Of a stretch of 64,000 bases of DNA, positions 33,401-44,249 are shown piece by piece. Location: positions 248,001 through 312,000 of the forward strand of contig WHVA01000043.1 in the NCBI GenBank assembly GCA_015179125.1, in the 5' to 3' direction. A model generated the notes under the pieces. The model did not search any database. It saw nothing but the letters and a program-made list of their open reading frames with translations, and was not told the DNA's origin. Source of the stretch: Gautieria morchelliformis. Its lineage: Eukaryota; Basidiomycota; Agaricomycetes; Gomphales; Gomphaceae. Each line of letters begins with the position of its first letter. The stretch's first letter is position 1. The position numbers were made by a program, and so were the translations under genes.

Positions 33401-34725
33401 GATACCAGTCCCCCCTCTGAATAATTTTTCCTTCCCTGATGTACTGCGCTGCTACCTCACATCTCCTCGTCGCGCACCCGAGCCGCTTGCAAAAGGCGCA
33501 AGGCCAAGGGCCATTGGACTGTAAGTTGTATGATGGCTTGTTGGTCCGGCAGGTGTACTCATCGCTGTATTCCCTGTCTGAAACGACGTTGGCGCTGTAA
33601 GACGGTCCGCCACAGTCGGGTAATAGAGCACGAGCTTCGCGTAATTGACCGCGTAGCTGGTGTCGTGTACTTTCAAAGAGGTAAGTTTCTTCATCAGGTC
33701 ATCCAGCAACTCCACTGACTCCTTTCCCTTCTCCTTCGCTTCCACTCCTTTTCCAAACCGCACTTTCCTGATCCTCCGCTCATCCTCCTCCTCCGTCTCC
33801 ATCCCCTTCTCCTCCTCTCTTTCTTCATCCTCCATATCCTCTGCCCAGGACCGCCGGCCTCGTCCATGCTGTGGCTGTGGGTCTAGGTCAAAAGCCTGGT
33901 TGTCAAAGAGGTACTTGGCCGCTTTGAGTACGTCCTTGTAGTCATAAGGTATGGAGATATCGTGACTTGGCTTTGAGATCTGTAGCTGATGTTTTAAAGT
34001 AGTCCTCGTTCGTGGGTGAAAACCGAACCAGAACTGTCGGTCACGGTCCTCAGTTGAAATTTTATTTTGAGTGATAAGCCACTGCGCAATAGGTAAAAAT
34101 GCACGGTAATAATCGTTTAACTCATCTTCATATGCTATTTCACTACGCGCAGCTTTAGCTGTAAATGTTTCCAGGGACTGGCGAGTATAGCGGCGTGCTT
34201 TGAAGGCGTTAGGGTACAGGTCGGCCAAGGACTTCTTGAACTCGTTCCAGTCGGCTGGGTCGTACCCATCAAGAACTTCGAAAAGGTTGCGCTGTTTCCT
34301 AGTGGCATACCTTCCTATCTGAGCAATACAGTCCGAGTCGGTGAGTTTTGCCGCCTCTGCTAAAGTTTCGAAGTGATCTAAGAAATCCTCTAATTCAGAA
34401 TCTTTTCCATCAAAGGTTTTAGGGGCCTTCGATGTTCCTGGTGCTGGCATAGCAGCTCATCCGGTGTTAGTAGCCGCCATCGTTGTCAGTTGCCTACTCT
34501 GGGCTCGGGTAGTTACCTGTACTGATTGAGTGGCACGCGCTGATGTCGTTGAAGGAATCGGGATTTGCGATCTGCATGGAATGTTGTGAGAGGTAGATGG
34601 TGTTGTCCAAGGATTAGGTGAGTGGCTCGTTGCGTTAGAGAGCCTCGAGAGGTGTCGATAAACTGATATAGTTGTAAGGTCTTCGTTGTCGGAGGCGCAG
34701 TTCCTCGCGGTGGAGCACACCAGTT

Positions 34726-35090
34726 TGTAGTGCGTCGTTCAGGCCTGGTGATGCTCGATGAGTACAACTTAGAGGAAGGCTGCGCGAGTGAGCGGGGGCT
34801 CCAAAGAAAGATCTATTCGGTGGAGGCTTGTACTACTTATAGTCTGTGAGAACAAAGAAAATCTAAGAATAGTGTGGTTCTTAAGGAACGGTGGACGTGA
34901 TGTGCGTAAGCTATGTGGACAGTGGACATGATGTGCATAAGCTATGTGGACCGTGGACATGATGTGCGTAAGCTATGTGGACAGTGGACAAGAGCGGGCA
35001 GTGGACAAGTGATGCTTGTCCACGATTCGCGGCTGTGTGGGTGTGCTTGTGTACGCATCATCCGCAACTAGACAGCTATGCTGTCTTACA
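34726..35090 (-). repeat. Gypsy 5' LTR (365 bp)
   Basis: Same length and features as the 3' LTR, including the three 31-bp units and the 9-bp hairpin. About 16 positions differ between the two LTRs, mostly transitions. Confidence 0.9.
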
Positions 35091-35774
35091 GCGTGCTATG
35101 GTGAATGGCGTGAACAGCGAAGATCGGTCACCGAACATGGCAAGGGCAATCGGAACGAAGACGGAGGTGGAGTGGGGAATGGGAGGACAGAGCATCTGAG
35201 TATAGGAAATAAACACGTCATGACATGCAACCTCAGAATATCTTATGCAATGCCACCGGCTCTTAGTATTTCCATGTGACTGGTTGCTCCAGCTCTTTGT
35301 ATAAAACCCACTCATGTATGTGTTCTAGCCTACAATTAGATAACCAACTTCAATATAGATAACCAACTTCAATACTTGACTCCCTCACATCATATTCTTA
35401 GCACAGCAAGTACTTGCAAGACCTCTCTGTCTCTCTGTCTTCCAACCTCCATCTCTCCGTCTTCCAACCTCTGTCTTCTGCCTTCTGCCTTCCAACATTT
35501 AACTTCTAACTCAATTTCTGAGATTCAGCTTAGATTGATTCTTAAACCCTTCTCTACCTGAACCTCTTCTGACTTCCAAGATCCAATACTTTAAATACTT
35601 AGGACAATAGTACATTGGGGCACAACATATACATTGAAGACACTGTCCTTTTAGATCCAAACTCCAGACATCTCAGAAAGCCCATTTCAATGAATGTAAA
35701 ATATGCCAGAAGTTAAATTACTATGATAGCAGGAGATGCAATATCTGTATGACAATGAGTATTTGCATTGAAAG
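35091..35774. other. Spacer between the Gypsy element and the NLR gene
   Basis: 35091-35240 resembles part of the sequence left of the Gypsy element. A 19-bp direct repeat with core AGATAACCAACTTCAAT occurs at about 35337 and 35356. 35395-35500 is CT-rich (CTCTCTGTCTTCCAACCT words). Being 3' of the minus-strand NLR gene, it may hold its 3' untranslated region, but no polyadenylation signal was pinned. Confidence 0.4.
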
Positions 35775-38700
35775 TTATGAGGCCTCTCTGCACTGGATCC
35801 ATGAAGTCCCATGCTCAAACTGGCTGAGATCAAGCTTTGTGTACCCTTTCCCAATGACAGCAGTATTCGCTGGCCGGCACAAACCTAACTGAGACCAGGG
35901 TGGGACCCAGAACAAAAGTTCTGAGGGTGAGTTGAGTATCCAGCCACTTTCTAGCCGTGAGTCATGTCGAAACCAAGGCCCTGTAGCTGTACAAATGATA
36001 TTAGAAGATGTCGCCATGTTCGAACAAATAAAAACAACAGCTACTGACTAGCCTGACCTGCAAATGGTGCTGCAATGAGCTCCCCTGTGTCTGCATGCCA
36101 CACACGGATCGTCTTGTCATCAGACCCGGAGACAATGGGTGTGCCGTCGTGCGAGAACACCACCGATGTGACCGAGTCACTGGGGCCTTTGAATGGTGGT
36201 GAAATGGCCTCCCCGGTGTCTGTATTCCACACACGGATCGTCTCGTCTTCAGACCCGGAGACGGTGCGCTTGCCGTCGTGCGAGAACGCCACCGACGTGA
36301 CCGTGCCGGTGTGGCCTTCGAACGGTGCTGAAATGGCCTCCCCGGTGTCTGCATTCCACACACGGATCGTCTTGTCACCAGACCCGGAGACGATGCGCTT
36401 TCCGTCGTGCGAGAACGCCACCGACCTGACCGAGCCGGTGTGGCCTTCGAACGGTGCTGAAATGGCCTCCCCGGTGTCTGCATTCCACACACGGATCGTC
36501 TTGTCACCAGACCCAGAGACGATGCGCTTGCCGTCGTGCGAGAACGCCACCGACACGACCCGGTGGGTGTGGCCTTCGAATGGTGCTGAAATGGCTTCCC
36601 CGGTGTCTGCATTCCACACACGGATCGTCTTGTCATCAGACCCGGAGACGATGCGCTTGCCGTCATGCGAGAACCCCACCGACGTGACCCAGTCGGTGTG
36701 GCCTTCGAATGGTGCTGAAATGGCCTCCCCGGTGTCAGCATTCCACACACGGATCGTGTTGTCATCAGACCCGGAGACGGCGCGCTTGCCGTCGTGCGAG
36801 AACGCCACCGACGTGACCCAGTCGGTGTGACCTTCGAATGGTGCTGAAATGGCCTCCCCGGTGTCTGCATTCCACACACGGATCGTCTTGTCATCAGACC
36901 CGGAGACGATGCGATTGCCGTCGTGCGAGAACGCCACCGACGTGACAAAGTGGGTGTGGCCTTCGAATGGTGCTGAAATGGCCTCCCCGGTGGCTGCATT
37001 CCACACACGGATCGTCTTGTCACCAGACCCGGAGACGATGCGCTTGCCGTCGTGCGAGAACGCCACCGACGCGACCCAATCGGTGTGGCCTTCGAATGGT
37101 GCTGAAATGGCCTCCCCGGTGTCTGCATTCCACACGCGGATCGTCTTGTCACCAGACCCGGAGACGATGCGCTTGCCGTCGTGCGAGAACGCCACCGACG
37201 CGACCCAGTGGGTGTGGCCCTTGAGTGGTGCTGAAATGGCCTCCCCGGTCTCTGCATTCCACACACGGATCGTCTCGTCATCAGACCCGGAGACGATGCG
37301 ATTGCCGTCGTGCGAGAACGCCACCGACGTGACAAAGTGGGTGTGGCCTTCGAATGGTGCTGAAATGGCCTCCCCGGTGTCTGCATTCCACACACGGATC
37401 GTCTTGTCACCAGACCCGGAGACGATGCGCTTGCCGTCGTGCGAGAACGCCACCGACGCGACCCAGTCGGTGTGGCCTTCGAATGGTGCTGAAATGGCCT
37501 CCCCGGTGTCTGCATTCCACACACGGATCGTCTTGTCATAAGACCCGGAGACGATGCGCTTGCCGTCGTGCGAGAACGCCACCGACGTGACACAGTGGGT
37601 GTGGCCTTCGAATGGTGCTGAAATGGCCTCCCCGGTGTCTGCATTCCACACACGGATCCTGTTGTCACCAGACCCGGAGACGATGCGCTTGCCATCATGC
37701 GAGAACACCACCGACGTGACCGTGCTGGTGTGGCCTACCAGAACGGTTTGAATAGGTGGCCACGTCGTCGCTTTGCCAGTCTGGACCCGTAGTAGTCGCG
37801 GAAACCGTGAGAGGTAAGTCTCGCACAGTTTCGACCTTTCAGGTGCAAACGGGAGTGCCGACAAATAGAGATGGGGGGTACTCTGGGATATGACACTGCC
37901 AAACGTACGTACAAAATTGAGGGTATCCGGTGCCAATGCTGCAATGTCCTCATCCTGAAGTTCATTAGATTCACGTCGGAGCTCATAACAACTCGGGCAC
38001 TCACCTGACTCCAGTCCATTATTGACAAGAGCGCTGCTGAAGCATCGGGTACCTGCTTGATCAGACTCAAAACTTCCAGCCATTCGAGTAGCTTAGTCTC
38101 GAAGAACTCCTCGACCTTTGCACCTATATGCGGTGTAAACTTGATGTCACGGACATGGTCCGCCCAAAAGCGGCAAGAGTAGGAAAGTTGTGGGGATATA
38201 TACTTCTTGGTCCGTATCGCCAAGTCGACAACGTCGTCGTTACGCAGATGCGATGTTTCAAGCTGACAAATGTTGAAACGAAGTTCATCCTTCATCACGC
38301 GCAAGCATGAGAGTGCAAGGTTGCCATGGTGTGAAGATGTATCAGATGTATCGATGTAGAATGCTTTACTTCGGTCGCGATCTGTCAAGAAGTCACGAAA
38401 AGACGTGTGCAGCAGAGTGATTGTGCCAGATTCTTGAGAAGGAAGGCTAAGCAGAGCACCCATAGGTCCAACGATAAGTTGAACCTTGGTACCCGAGTTG
38501 CCGCCCTTGCACAGTTCCTGCAGGGCAGACATGGAGAGCGGTTCTCTGGCAGTCAGGATGCAGGCCATCACCGAGCAAAAACGACCCTTGACCTTGTCCG
38601 TCAAGCCATCGCCATCCTCGAATATCTGCTTGAGAATACCGAGATACAGGTTATCCATCCCGCGGAACTTCTCGTCTAAAAGTTCATCCAGTTGCTCAAC

Positions 38701-40847
38701 AGGAGCCCGACCACCCTTCCCACCTCCTTGGACAAATCGACAAGCCGTGGACGCCCATTGAAAATGACCTTCGGATTTCTCGGCTAATAATCGACACCAG
38801 CGCTCGTCCGGCCATTTGCACTCGAGGTCCGTAATATTACCTAGTTCATGTTTCACAAAGCGGGCGACGTCATCGACAGGGTTCGGGTCAATCTGATATA
38901 GGGACATGGACCGCACGTGCTCCTTCCCTTGAAGGGCGCCCAGGATGTCTTTTTCGGCACGGGAGGTGATAAGAAGGCGGAGATTAGACGGCAGTTTTGC
39001 TGCTTCCTCGCTAAGGACAGACAAGAGATCCCCGCGAGATTTCTGGTCTCCGCTCTCATCCAAGGCATCAATGACGATCACGGTCGGGCCAACGGCCGTT
39101 AGGTCACTGGAGGGGTCTCGAATAAACTTTTGGAATTGCTCAGAAGGTACGCGCGTGGTCCGAAGTGCTTTCTGCTCCCCGACGACTTTCAGCAACGATG
39201 CTTTTCGTTCTGGATCCAGATCAGCCAGATCACGAGCAATCGTGCTAAACAGATTGTCGGGGGATCGCTGTACCTGAAGAGCGCGGTCAAAAAAGTACGA
39301 CGACCCGAGACGTTTGATGCTACTAAGTCGTTTAGCGACCTCGTGGGCAATGGCAGACTTGCCGGCACCCGCAACATCAGTCAAGAAAAATATGCGTGGC
39401 GTGTCCTCGCTATCCCGGTTGATCCAATCCCAGATCTCCGCAATAACTGTCTCCCGGGTATCCCGAAGACATCCCTTTTTAGGATTGAACTTAGCACCGT
39501 CTGCGTAGGGCATGTCAATCAGCAGAACTGCTGCAGCTGGTTGCAAGATGTATTAGCCTCGGAAAAGGCCCAAAGTCAGAAAACTCACAGAGGTCGCCGA
39601 CGGTATCCAGAACACGTAGTACTTTGATTTCGGTATGAATGACGGCATGTTCCTGTAACGCCAACCTGAGTGTGTTGAAGGTTCGCTGGTATTGTGTGAC
39701 AGTGGTGTCGACATCAGACCATAGATTTTTCGCTGTTCTTTTCCCTGAACAAAGATCATAAGTATGGCCACCTGATACACTGGGTCTAACATACAGAGGT
39801 TCGTGTCTTTGGCATAGTCCCGAATAAAGTAACTACACTCGAGCGTTTGAATCGTCAAGGATATGATAAGTGGCTTTTGCGATTCAATTTCCTTCAACGG
39901 CCCTGCCATGTGGACGATCGCATAGGTGTCTCCAATGAGCTCCGCCAGCGCATTGATGCTATTGTCCCGGTCCCTCTGAGCAATGATCGCCTGGGCCGGA
40001 CGTCAGATATGTCAACTCAGCTGGCGCGTGGGATAGGTCTACCTTTGATACACTAGACAGGATAGACCATGCCATTTTTGCGTAAGGATGGACCTAGAAT
40101 CAAGCAAATAGTGTACATGAGATGACCTGGGAGACCGCCGACGTTTGAACATACTTCGGAGATCCCATCCACGATCTCGGTAAACAGCCTGATCTTGTCC
40201 AGGAGCGGATCCCAGGCCACCATTGTCGGGATGACAGAATTATTGGTGGTGGAAATGACGCCATCGACCACATTCCCTGCTTCAATAATTCCGGACGGCG
40301 CTGGGTTCATACTATCGACCACTTTCACGTCACTGACTGCTTCACTCAACTGGGCCTTCCGTGCCTCGTCGAACGTCGCGAAACACGTGATGGTGAACTC
40401 TAGGACAGTCTGAACATCATCCATGTTCCCTTCCTTATGCAATTTTCGGAGTTTCGGAGCAACAGCTGCTGTGCTCGGTGATTACGCATGCATTCGGTCG
40501 ATGAGCGAAAAGGACTGACCTCCGGTTGCTCCTTGTGCAAGCAGAAACTGAATGCTTTCCTTCGCACCGCCTATAAAACCATCAGGTCCCTTGGTATGAT
40601 GCGCGTATACTGCAATTTCCAACACAGAAGACCGAGTCAAGTTGAAGCTGTGGATGGATTTAAGATCACATTGAGACACTAGCGCTGGAATTAACGCACA
40701 AATAGGATGAATTATTCCACGAGGCAGTATTGCCTCTCGCAGCTGACTCAGTCTTCTGGATGTCCTTATCAACGACGAGTTTCACGAAGAACCGACTCTG
40801 ACGCATGCCGAACAGTGAGACTTTGGGAAGGTGATCGCATTTCAGGC
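35775..40847 (-). CDS. NLR-like protein: C2, NACHT, 13 WD40 repeats, conserved tail
   Basis: Minus-strand exons: (first exon unresolved), 40847-40700, 40647-40520, 40468-40155, 40093-40043, 39990-39795, 39744-39589, 39536-38005, 37954-36058, 35986-35775. All introns are about 46-75 bp GT-AG and every phase agrees, giving about 1544 codons with no internal stop. Order: a C2-like domain (LPKVSLFGMRQSRFFVKLVV, SSVLEIAVYAHH, GPDGFIGG), a helical linker (EVHPYAKMAWSIL), NACHT with Walker A DVAGAGKSA and Walker B TVIVIDALDE plus LLITSR, then 13 WD40 repeats of 43 residues, and a tail with SELLFWVPPW and KLDLSQFEHGTSW. Fungal NACHT-WD40 proteins act as intracellular NLR-like sensors in incompatibility and defence; WD repeats are the presumed recognition surface and NACHT the oligomerising switch. 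No cell-death domain was recognised at the N-terminus; C2 may target membranes. Ligand unknown. Confidence 0.9.
36059..37735 (-). repeat. 13 tandem 129-bp WD40-coding repeats
   Basis: Each unit encodes 43 residues on the theme GHT..V.SVAFSHDGKRIVSGS.D.TIRVWNADTGEAISAPFE. Units are nearly identical in DNA; the first, fourth, twelfth and thirteenth differ most. Variation is concentrated in the two residues after GHT, the residue after the following valine, and the residues around SGS-x-D-x. Because 129 is a multiple of three, long shadow frames exist on both strands. Confidence 0.9.
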
Positions 40848-41509
40848 CTGTTGTCGATGGCCAAGAGTCAGTATACAATAGATAACGCAAACGAAAGAGT
40901 CTTTCCAGCAACTTTGATTGCTGCAGGAATACTTTGGGGTGGAGTGAACAGTTGCCTCTAGAGAAGCGATCTTGGGCTTACAGTGCTGTCCCAGTGCCCT
41001 CAGCGTTGTTCATCGTGCGCAGTGTTCGACGTGGGTGGTAGACGGAAAAAGACGACGAGAGGCGCCGCACGGCACTGCGTACTTCGGACCCACAGGTTCC
41101 CGGCGTCAATGTCAAGCGCCCGTCGATGTGGCCGCCTCGTCTCCGTAGGTAAGTACTCGGCCGTCTTCGTAAGTACAGCTTCCGTGTCTCAGAGGCAACC
41201 GTGCATATCATGTCGTGCACGCCTGGGCACGACAGATATTGGCAGTGTGTGTCCGTGTGGGTGCTGCTGTGTGATGTCTATTTATATACACCACCACTCT
41301 CGTGATGCGCCACAACTGCACAACTGAATTGTGGATCATACCCACATACTAATGGCACGAGGGAAAGGCCCTCCCTGCAGCCCTGGTGTGTGCGGCATCC
41401 CCAAGGTATGACAGCGGTACGTGGTACTTAACTCTCTCCCGTCTTGCTGAGATTGTCGTGCCCTCTACGCCACCCCACACCCCATTAAGGACTGGGTGCT
41501 GTTGTACGT
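40848..41509. other. 5' region of the NLR gene, first exon not resolved
   Basis: Exon 2 needs an upstream exon ending in phase 1. The most visible candidate, MNNAEGTGTA at 41011-40981 followed by a GTAAGC donor, ends in the wrong phase. An in-frame extension upstream of 40847 has no ATG. The rest of the stretch shows no gene. Confidence 0.4.
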
Positions 41510-41955
41510 TGATCACGCCAAAGTTCCTGGATCCGGTGAGCGAGTTCACTGTTGCAAATTTCGAGCTCAGACTGACGTTCTTTTGTGAGTACAGCATCCC
41601 AACCCACTCCGTAACGCTCCGGTCGGAGGACTGTCGCAAATAGCGCCTGGAGGGTCAAGAGATCACAATGACACATGAATAGAAATGCTAATTCTTTTTG
41701 CCTCAGGTCCATATGGTGTTCAAACTGTCCGGTGGGTGTGATTTTCTCGTCAGGAAGTCAGTGTTCACTCATCAGGTAACTAGAGCTGAGCTTCAAGGTG
41801 AGCCATCTCCATAGTTGAGCTACACAAACCCTCGCTGATTCGTATATGAGGAATAGAGGAACAGAAAGCTGACCTGGGTCGAAAGTAACCCTTGGGTGTT
41901 GGACTAACTTTGCCAAACGAGATAGAAGGCCGCCCGACCCGCCGCCTGTTGTTTA
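41510..41955 (-). repeat. Inverted repeat arm, left
   Basis: Matches 42468-42935 in reverse complement at roughly 80-85% by eye, with a ~510-bp spacer. The minus strand reads a protein-like stretch (QKELAFLFMCHCDLLTLQAL, ATVLRPERYGVGWD, LEICNSELAHRIQELW). No family was recognised. Confidence 0.75.
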
Positions 41956-42467
41956 CGAATGTAGGAAGTGTTTAATGCCAAAACCAATCATCCCACCGAA
42001 CAGGACTTTCCAGCTGAGTATGCCCTTTGCCTCTGTTTTTAGTCGTGCTGACCACAATTTTTGGATTGGCAGACAACTCGAGGTTGGGGGACTAATTTGT
42101 CATGTCGATCTTTACCCTACTCGACCTACGCCTTATCCTCAGTTAAGGCCGGTGGGTAGTTCTGGTGAAGGCTCTTCGGGTCTTCGGACGCTCCACCCCC
42201 TACACTTGTCGCCCCTATGCCACCTGCCGAAGAAAGCAAGGTTACAGAGTCGTTTTTTGGTACGACGTTCGCTCGTGCCGCCCCAATCAAGGGCTTGGAT
42301 GGAGACGAAGTCACCTTTTTTGTGTTCTCTGTGCGTCCAATGTCTCCTTCTGACTCGCTGACACAAAATTTTGCAACGTAGGATCTGCCTGTACGAACTG
42401 AAGGCCTGTGAGTAAAGCCGACTTCATACTCAAGGGACGTGGGGTGCCCATAAAAACCACTTTCAGA

Positions 42468-42935
42468 GGCCGGACAACAGGCGGATGGTCGAGTGGCCTT
42501 CTATCTCGTTTGGTGAACCTGGAAACGACTTCTAAGTGGAAATAAAAATATGTTAAACACCCGAGGGTTACTTTCGAACCAGGTCAGCTTTCTGTGCCTC
42601 TATTCAAAATACACGCATCAGCAAGGGTTTGTGTAGCTCAACTACGGGGATGGCTCACCTTGAAGGCCGGCCCTGGTTATGTGATGAGTGAACGCCGACT
42701 GCCTGACGAGAAAATCGCACCCACCTGATTGTTCGACAAGCATATGGATCAGAGGCAAAAGGAATTGGCACTCCTATTCGCGTGTCCTTGTGATCTCTTC
42801 GGTCTGGAACCATCCAGGTGCTATTTGCGACGGTCCTCCGACTGGAGCATTACCGAGTGGGTTGGAATACAAAATAACGTCAGTCTGAGCTTTACTGGTT
42901 TGAGATATCGGGTCCGGAAACTGTGTCGTCACATC
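42468..42935 (+). repeat. Inverted repeat arm, right
   Basis: Reverse-complement partner of 41510-41955. The plus strand carries a decayed version of the same frame (QKELALLFACPCDLF). The spacer 41956-42467 has no recognisable gene. The pair could fold as a long hairpin if transcribed. Confidence 0.75.
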
Positions 42936-43067
42936 CGTGCTCCACATAGACCCTCTTCCCGCTAACCGGAGTGTCCTCTTACAAGGGGCTCGGACGACGA
43001 GACAGTCGCAGAGGGAGGAGAGACGGGGTGACAGGGTGTGCTCGCGCGGTGCTTTATAGTATGGGCG

Positions 43068-44249
43068 CTGGGTGTGGATTGGCGTCGTCTTTCTCAAAGG
43101 AGAGGCGGCACAGCCAACTGGACGAAGCGTACAAAGGAAGGAGCGTGCCGGCATCGATTCACGGATATCGATTCCCACGCACGTGTGAGACGTGGTCACG
43201 TGACAGACGCCACACTCAGCCACGACACGAGCACGGCACACACAATGTCCTACGCATCCGCACCGTGCACACCGCGCGTCAGGCCCAACTTCCGTCCAGC
43301 GGACGACCGCGCACTCGACCTTGTCGCCCCGATGCCCGAGAGAGCGATGGCCAGCCTCCGCGCTGATGTGCGTGTGTCAGGATCGCGTTCCTTCCGACTC
43401 TGATCTCCCCGCAGATGCCCGCACACCCGACGACTCCCTCACCTACACCCAGGCATACCCGGCCACGTACGGACACGCCCCTCGAGCCTCATTCCCCACC
43501 CAACGTCCTCTCTCTACTCAGCCCCGCCCGCTCCCGACTGCCGCCGCCTGACTCCGGGCCCTGGTAGCTTTGCACTCGCGCTGATGTGCGTGTGTCAGGA
43601 TCGCGTTCCTTCCGACTCTGATCTCCCCGCAGATGCCCGCACGCCCGACGACTCCCTCACCTACATCCAGGCATACCCGGCCACGTACGGACACGCCCCT
43701 CGAGCCTCATTCCCCACCCAACGTCCCCTCTCTACTCAGCCCCGCCCGCTCCCGACTGCCGCCGCCTGACTCCGGGCCCTGGTAGTTTTGCACTCCTGCC
43801 CGTGCACATCGTGCTATGCTCCGTGATGGCACCGCGCTTAGGCTGGGTATGACGTGGGCGGGACGCCGGGGGTGGCGATGGCACCGAGAGGTCTTTGTAT
43901 GTGAGTGTGGCGCGCCTTGCCTGGGCTTGGGGCCTGTTTTGTCCTTTCTGGCGTAGACTGCCGATGCCTTTATTCCTCGATGCACGCGATACGCTTCCCA
44001 CCCGCCTATCCCGCAACCCCTTACGCTCACGCTACCCCGTCCCCGTAGCGCCTCGCGATGGCCCTCCTCGGCCAGCTCGGCATCCGCTGCTGCTCGTCCG
44101 CGCCGTCATCGACGCGAGCATTGAGGTGGGTCCTGCGCCTGTCGTCTCGCTCCGTTGCGGTTCTGACGGTATGTGCACATGTAAGTGAATTGATCTCTCG
44201 CGAACCCTCACTCGGTGTCTCGCCGCCCATCCCGCTGCGCGCTGCTTTG
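43068..44249 (+). repeat. Segmental duplication copy A, hypothetical gene
   Basis: Direct repeat of 47537-48538. A likely gene starts at ATG 43244 (MSYASAPCTPRVRPNFRPAD, then RALDLVAPM and AMASLRAD), has a GTGCGT to CCGCAG intron, and continues in proline-rich sequence. The second half is doubled in tandem (43361-43796). The product was not recognised. Relative to copy B the downstream frame is disturbed. Confidence 0.55.
43361..43796 (+). repeat. 218-bp tandem duplication inside copy A
   Basis: 43361-43578 is followed by a near-identical copy at 43579-43796. It includes the intron and the following exon (ARTPDDSLTYTQAYPATYGH and its twin with TYIQ). Copy B at 47.5 kb has this unit only once, so the tandem arose after the larger duplication. 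Confidence 0.85.

Larger units (their letters stand above)
27928..35090 (-). mobile_element. Gypsy retrotransposon with both LTRs
   Basis: A minus-strand Ty3/Gypsy element of 7.16 kb. Parts: 5' LTR 34726-35090, a TGG-starting primer-binding candidate just inside it, gag about 33452-34450, aspartic protease about 32274-33179 (active-site variant FDTAS), reverse transcriptase and RNase H about 30500-32264 (catalytic FIDDV), a highly charged linker about 29600-30500, integrase about 28325-29540 (zinc-binding HDELGHKG and CHEC), a polypurine tract at 28293-28310 and the 3' LTR 27928-28292. It is broken, with a handful of interruptions; gag looks whole. The LTRs are about 95% identical by eye, pointing to an insertion that is neither new nor ancient. 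No clean target duplication was seen. Confidence 0.9.

Noticed and set aside
36001-37698. Long open frames on both strands over the WD40 repeats (up to 565 codons on minus, 250 on plus)
   Set aside because: The repeat unit is 129 bp, a multiple of three, so any frame that is open in one unit is open in all. Only the WD40 frame has family motifs and joins in phase to the NACHT exon.
40981-41011. MNNAEGTGTA with a GTAAGC donor as first exon of the NLR gene
   Set aside because: Its end phase does not match the required phase at 40847, so it was not added to the gene model.
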